NCBI RefSeq assembly: GCF_001601815.1
Contig: NZ_LUKG01000005.1
Span: 83,177 to 122,699, forward strand
Source of the DNA: Flavihumibacter sp. CACIAM 22H1
Lineage (GTDB): Bacteria; Bacteroidota; Bacteroidia; Chitinophagales; Chitinophagaceae
Direction: 5' to 3'
Length of the DNA stretch: 39,523 nucleotides
Shown: piece after piece, positions 37,198 through 39,523 of the stretch
Layout: each line of letters opens with the position of its first letter
Numbering within the stretch: the first letter of the stretch is position 1
Made by a program: the position numbers and the translations under genes
The notes under the pieces: model-generated
Databases searched by the model: none
What the model saw: the letters and a program-made list of their open reading frames with translations, nothing else
Told to the model about the DNA's origin: nothing

Positions 37198-38726
37198 AGT
37201 GTTATACCCTCCAGTTTATATGCATAGATGAAACGGTATTTGGCACTGGCATATTGCATAAAATCTTCCGGATCTATGCCCTTGCCGGTAATTCGTTTGC
37301 AGAGTTCTTCACTTGTATACCGCCTTCCGTGAATATATATATTATCTGATAACCAGTTTTTTACGACACTGAAATCGCCTTCTTGTAGAAATTTTTCGAT
37401 TTTTGGAACCTGCTTTCTTAGGGTGGCATAAAATTGGGCCGCATAGATACTACCCAGGCTGTAAGTGGGGAAATAACCAAAGCTTCCATGACTCCAGTGC
37501 ACATCCTGCAGGCAACCGTTGGCATCATCCGGAACCGTTACGCCGAGGTAATGCCGATACCGTTCTTTCCAGAAAGCGGGCACTTCGGCTACTTCCAGGC
37601 TTCCTTCGATCAATGCTTTTTCTACCTCATACCGGATCATGATATGAAAATGGTAGGTTAACTCATCGGCTTCGGTCCGAATCAGGGAGGGTTGCACTTT
37701 ATTAATGGCCCGGAACAGGTCTTCCGAACTATACCCGTTTAATTGTTTTGGAAAATATTCCCGGAGAACCGGAAAAAAGCAGGCGCACCAGCTTTGGCTT
37801 CGCCCAATATTATTTTCCCATAACCTGCTTTGCGATTCGTGGATGCCTAATGAAGCAGCTTCTCCCAGTGGTAATCCATATTGTTGCTTAGGCAGTCCCA
37901 ATTCATACAGTGCATGCCCCAGTTCATGAATGGTGCTCCAGGTCATATAGCTGATATCATCTTCCCGTACCCTGGTCGTTATCCGAACATCATCACTACT
38001 GAAATTAATGGTAAAGGGATGGGCCGCTTTGTCTTGCCGGCCAAATTGAAAATCATAGCCCATTTTTTCCAACAGCTCCAAACTAAAAGCCCATTGCTGT
38101 TCTTCGGGGTAGGGCTGCAACAAGATGGCGTCGTCCACCTGTGGTTCTTGCCGAATGGTTTCAATCAATTTACCAAGAGCTGGCTGCAGTTTAGCAAAAA
38201 GCTGGTCAAGTAATTGAGTGGTACATCCTCTTTCATACTGATTCAACAATGCGTCGTAAGGGTGATTGGTGTAACCAAGGAGGGCGGCCTCTTTTTTCTT
38301 CAGGGTTACCAGTTTTTCCAGCCAGGGGGCGAAAACGGGAAAAGAATTATTTTTCCTGGCTTCCGTCCAATGCGTAAAAGCGTGGGAAATGGTTTCGCTT
38401 AATTCCCTTACATAACCTGCGGGTAATTTGCCCTGTTGCGCAAAATCATAGCTGCTTAAAACCAGGTTAGCTTGTTGTTCTGCTGTGAGGTCGGCCCGGG
38501 AAAGCAGGGTATCTATTAGTTCGCCGGTTGCAGGTTCGGTAAATTTAACGTGTGCCAGTTCGGAAAGAGTAGCAATTTGCCTTGAGCGGGTGGCAATGCT
38601 TCCGGGTGGCATATAGGTCTCCTGGTCCCATTGTAACAGTGCGGTAGCATACCGGATATCGGCAATTTCCTGCAGCCGGTTAGTATAGGTTTCGTATAGC
38701 GATGAGGTAGTTGACAGTAGGTCCAT
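37194..38726 (-). CDS. M32 family (Taq-type) metallocarboxypeptidase
   Basis: HExxH in STIHELGHALYELGLP, then GIHESQSRLWENNIGRS and DVHWSHGSFGYFPTYSLGSIYAAQ. Confidence 0.95.
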   Translation of the reverse strand: MDLLSTTSSLYETYTNRLQEIADIRYATALLQWDQETYMPPGSIATRSRQIATLSELAHVKFTEPATGELIDTLLSRADLTAEQQANLVLSSYDFAQQGKLPAGYVRELSETISHAFTHWTEARKNNSFPVFAPWLEKLVTLKKKEAALLGYTNHPYDALLNQYERGCTTQLLDQLFAKLQPALGKLIETIRQEPQVDDAILLQPYPEEQQWAFSLELLEKMGYDFQFGRQDKAAHPFTINFSSDDVRITTRVREDDISYMTWSTIHELGHALYELGLPKQQYGLPLGEAASLGIHESQSRLWENNIGRSQSWCACFFPVLREYFPKQLNGYSSEDLFRAINKVQPSLIRTEADELTYHFHIMIRYEVEKALIEGSLEVAEVPAFWKERYRHYLGVTVPDDANGCLQDVHWSHGSFGYFPTYSLGSIYAAQFYATLRKQVPKIEKFLQEGDFSVVKNWLSDNIYIHGRRYTSEELCKRITGKGIDPEDFMQYASAKYRFIYAYKLEGITL

Positions 38727-38818
38727 AGGCAGGAATTCTGCTGCAATCTAAGGAAAAATCATGCAGAGGGGGTATTAGGTGAATAAATCTGAATGTATGG
38801 CAGAGGGGGAAGAGGAGG

Positions 38819-38826
38819 TATATTTG
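38819..38826 (+). promoter_or_regulatory. Bacteroidetes-type -7 element (TATATTTG), 4 nt from ATG
   Basis: TATATTTG-aggg-ATG; exact TAnnTTTG match. Confidence 0.5.
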
Positions 38827-38830
38827 AGGG

Positions 38831-39523
38831 ATGAAAATTTCAGCTGTTACGGAACTATTGGAAAAACTGGCTCCCCTGGCTTTACAGGAGTCCTATGATA
38901 ATGCGGGCTTAATTACCGGCAATCCGGATTGGGACTGTACTGGTATTACCATTGCACTGGATGCTACGGAAGAAGTGGTATTGGAAGCAAAGGCAAAAGG
39001 CCATAATCTGATCGTTGCCCACCATCCCATTGTTTTTTCCGGACTAAAGAAGTTCAGCGGTTCGGGTTATGTGGAAAAAGCCCTGGTGACAGCCATCCGG
39101 CAGGATATTGCATTATATGCGATTCATACCAATCTGGACAATATCATAGCGGGTGTTAATGGGAAAATGGCGGATGTTCTTGGGCTTAAAAACCGTTCTG
39201 TGCTGCTTCCCCGGCCGGGACTTCTTAAAAAACTCGTCTGTTTTGTACCAACGGCGCAGGCCGAAATGCTTAGTGAGGCCTTGTTTTCAGCAGGTGCCGG
39301 CTCCATCGGTGCCTATAGTGAATGTGCTTTCCGGCTGGAGGGGGTAGGTAGTTTTAAGGCAGGGGCGGGTACAAAACCCTTTGTGGGCGAAATAGGTCGC
39401 CGCCACCAGGAAAAAGAAAGCCGGGTTGAGGTCATTTTTCCAGGTTTCCTGGAAACCGGAGTGCTTGCTGCTCTCCATGCAAACCATCCTTATGAGGAAC
39501 CTGCTTATGACCTTTATATACTT
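38831..39523 (+). CDS. Nif3-like dinuclear metal center hexameric protein (3' truncated by window edge)
   Basis: Open frame running off the window, so absent from the ORF track: MKISAVTELLEKLAPLALQESYDNAGLITGN...HNLIVAHHPIVFSGLKKF...LYAIHTNLDNIIAGVNGKMADVLGLK. Confidence 0.95.
   Translation, partial: MKISAVTELLEKLAPLALQESYDNAGLITGNPDWDCTGITIALDATEEVVLEAKAKGHNLIVAHHPIVFSGLKKFSGSGYVEKALVTAIRQDIALYAIHTNLDNIIAGVNGKMADVLGLKNRSVLLPRPGLLKKLVCFVPTAQAEMLSEALFSAGAGSIGAYSECAFRLEGVGSFKAGAGTKPFVGEIGRRHQEKESRVEVIFPGFLETGVLAALHANHPYEEPAYDLYIL

Noticed and set aside
1-39523. Search for tRNA, rRNA, transposases, integrases, phage genes, toxin-antitoxin or defence systems
   Set aside because: Nothing recognisable was found by reading the ORFs and intergenic regions. 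Without tRNAscan, Infernal or HMM searches, small RNAs cannot be excluded.

Overview
This window is a 39.5-kb, densely coded chromosomal segment that looks like a Bacteroidetes (probably Chitinophagaceae-like) genome. The lineage call rests on T9SS/gliding C-terminal domains, PorP/SprF proteins and TAnnTTTG-type -7 promoter elements. From left to right it contains: (1) a hexuronate/pectin-catabolism operon (sugar porter fragment, KduI, DUF4861-like lipoprotein, KDG kinase, KDPG aldolase, ExuT-like MFS, ROK kinase); (2) an exopolysaccharide-type cluster (two GT2 proteins, two degenerate receiver-domain proteins, a sugar transferase); (3) recG; (4) a PKD/SBBP gliding-type T9SS cargo with a PorP/SprF partner and an outer-membrane beta-barrel protein; (5) two LOG-family proteins flanking a sodium:solute symporter; (6) an O-methyltransferase, a glucosaminidase/LysM protein, hpt and a VWA protein; (7) a short, apparently truncated transporter-like membrane protein coupled to an HD-domain protein; (8) dnaJ/grpE and a divergent RlmI-like methyltransferase; (9) a sorting-domain-only T9SS protein and a peroxiredoxin; (10) a second, oppositely oriented giant PKD cargo with a PorP/SprF partner, preceded by a small lipoprotein and an M32 carboxypeptidase; (11) a partial Nif3-like gene at the right edge. 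I saw no rRNA, tRNA, CRISPR array, transposase or integrase. The best leads are the paired T9SS cargo/SprF loci, the pseudo-receiver pair next to a sugar transferase, the truncated transporter/HD pair, the cargo-less T9SS protein, and several near-leaderless promoter/start arrangements and non-ATG starts.
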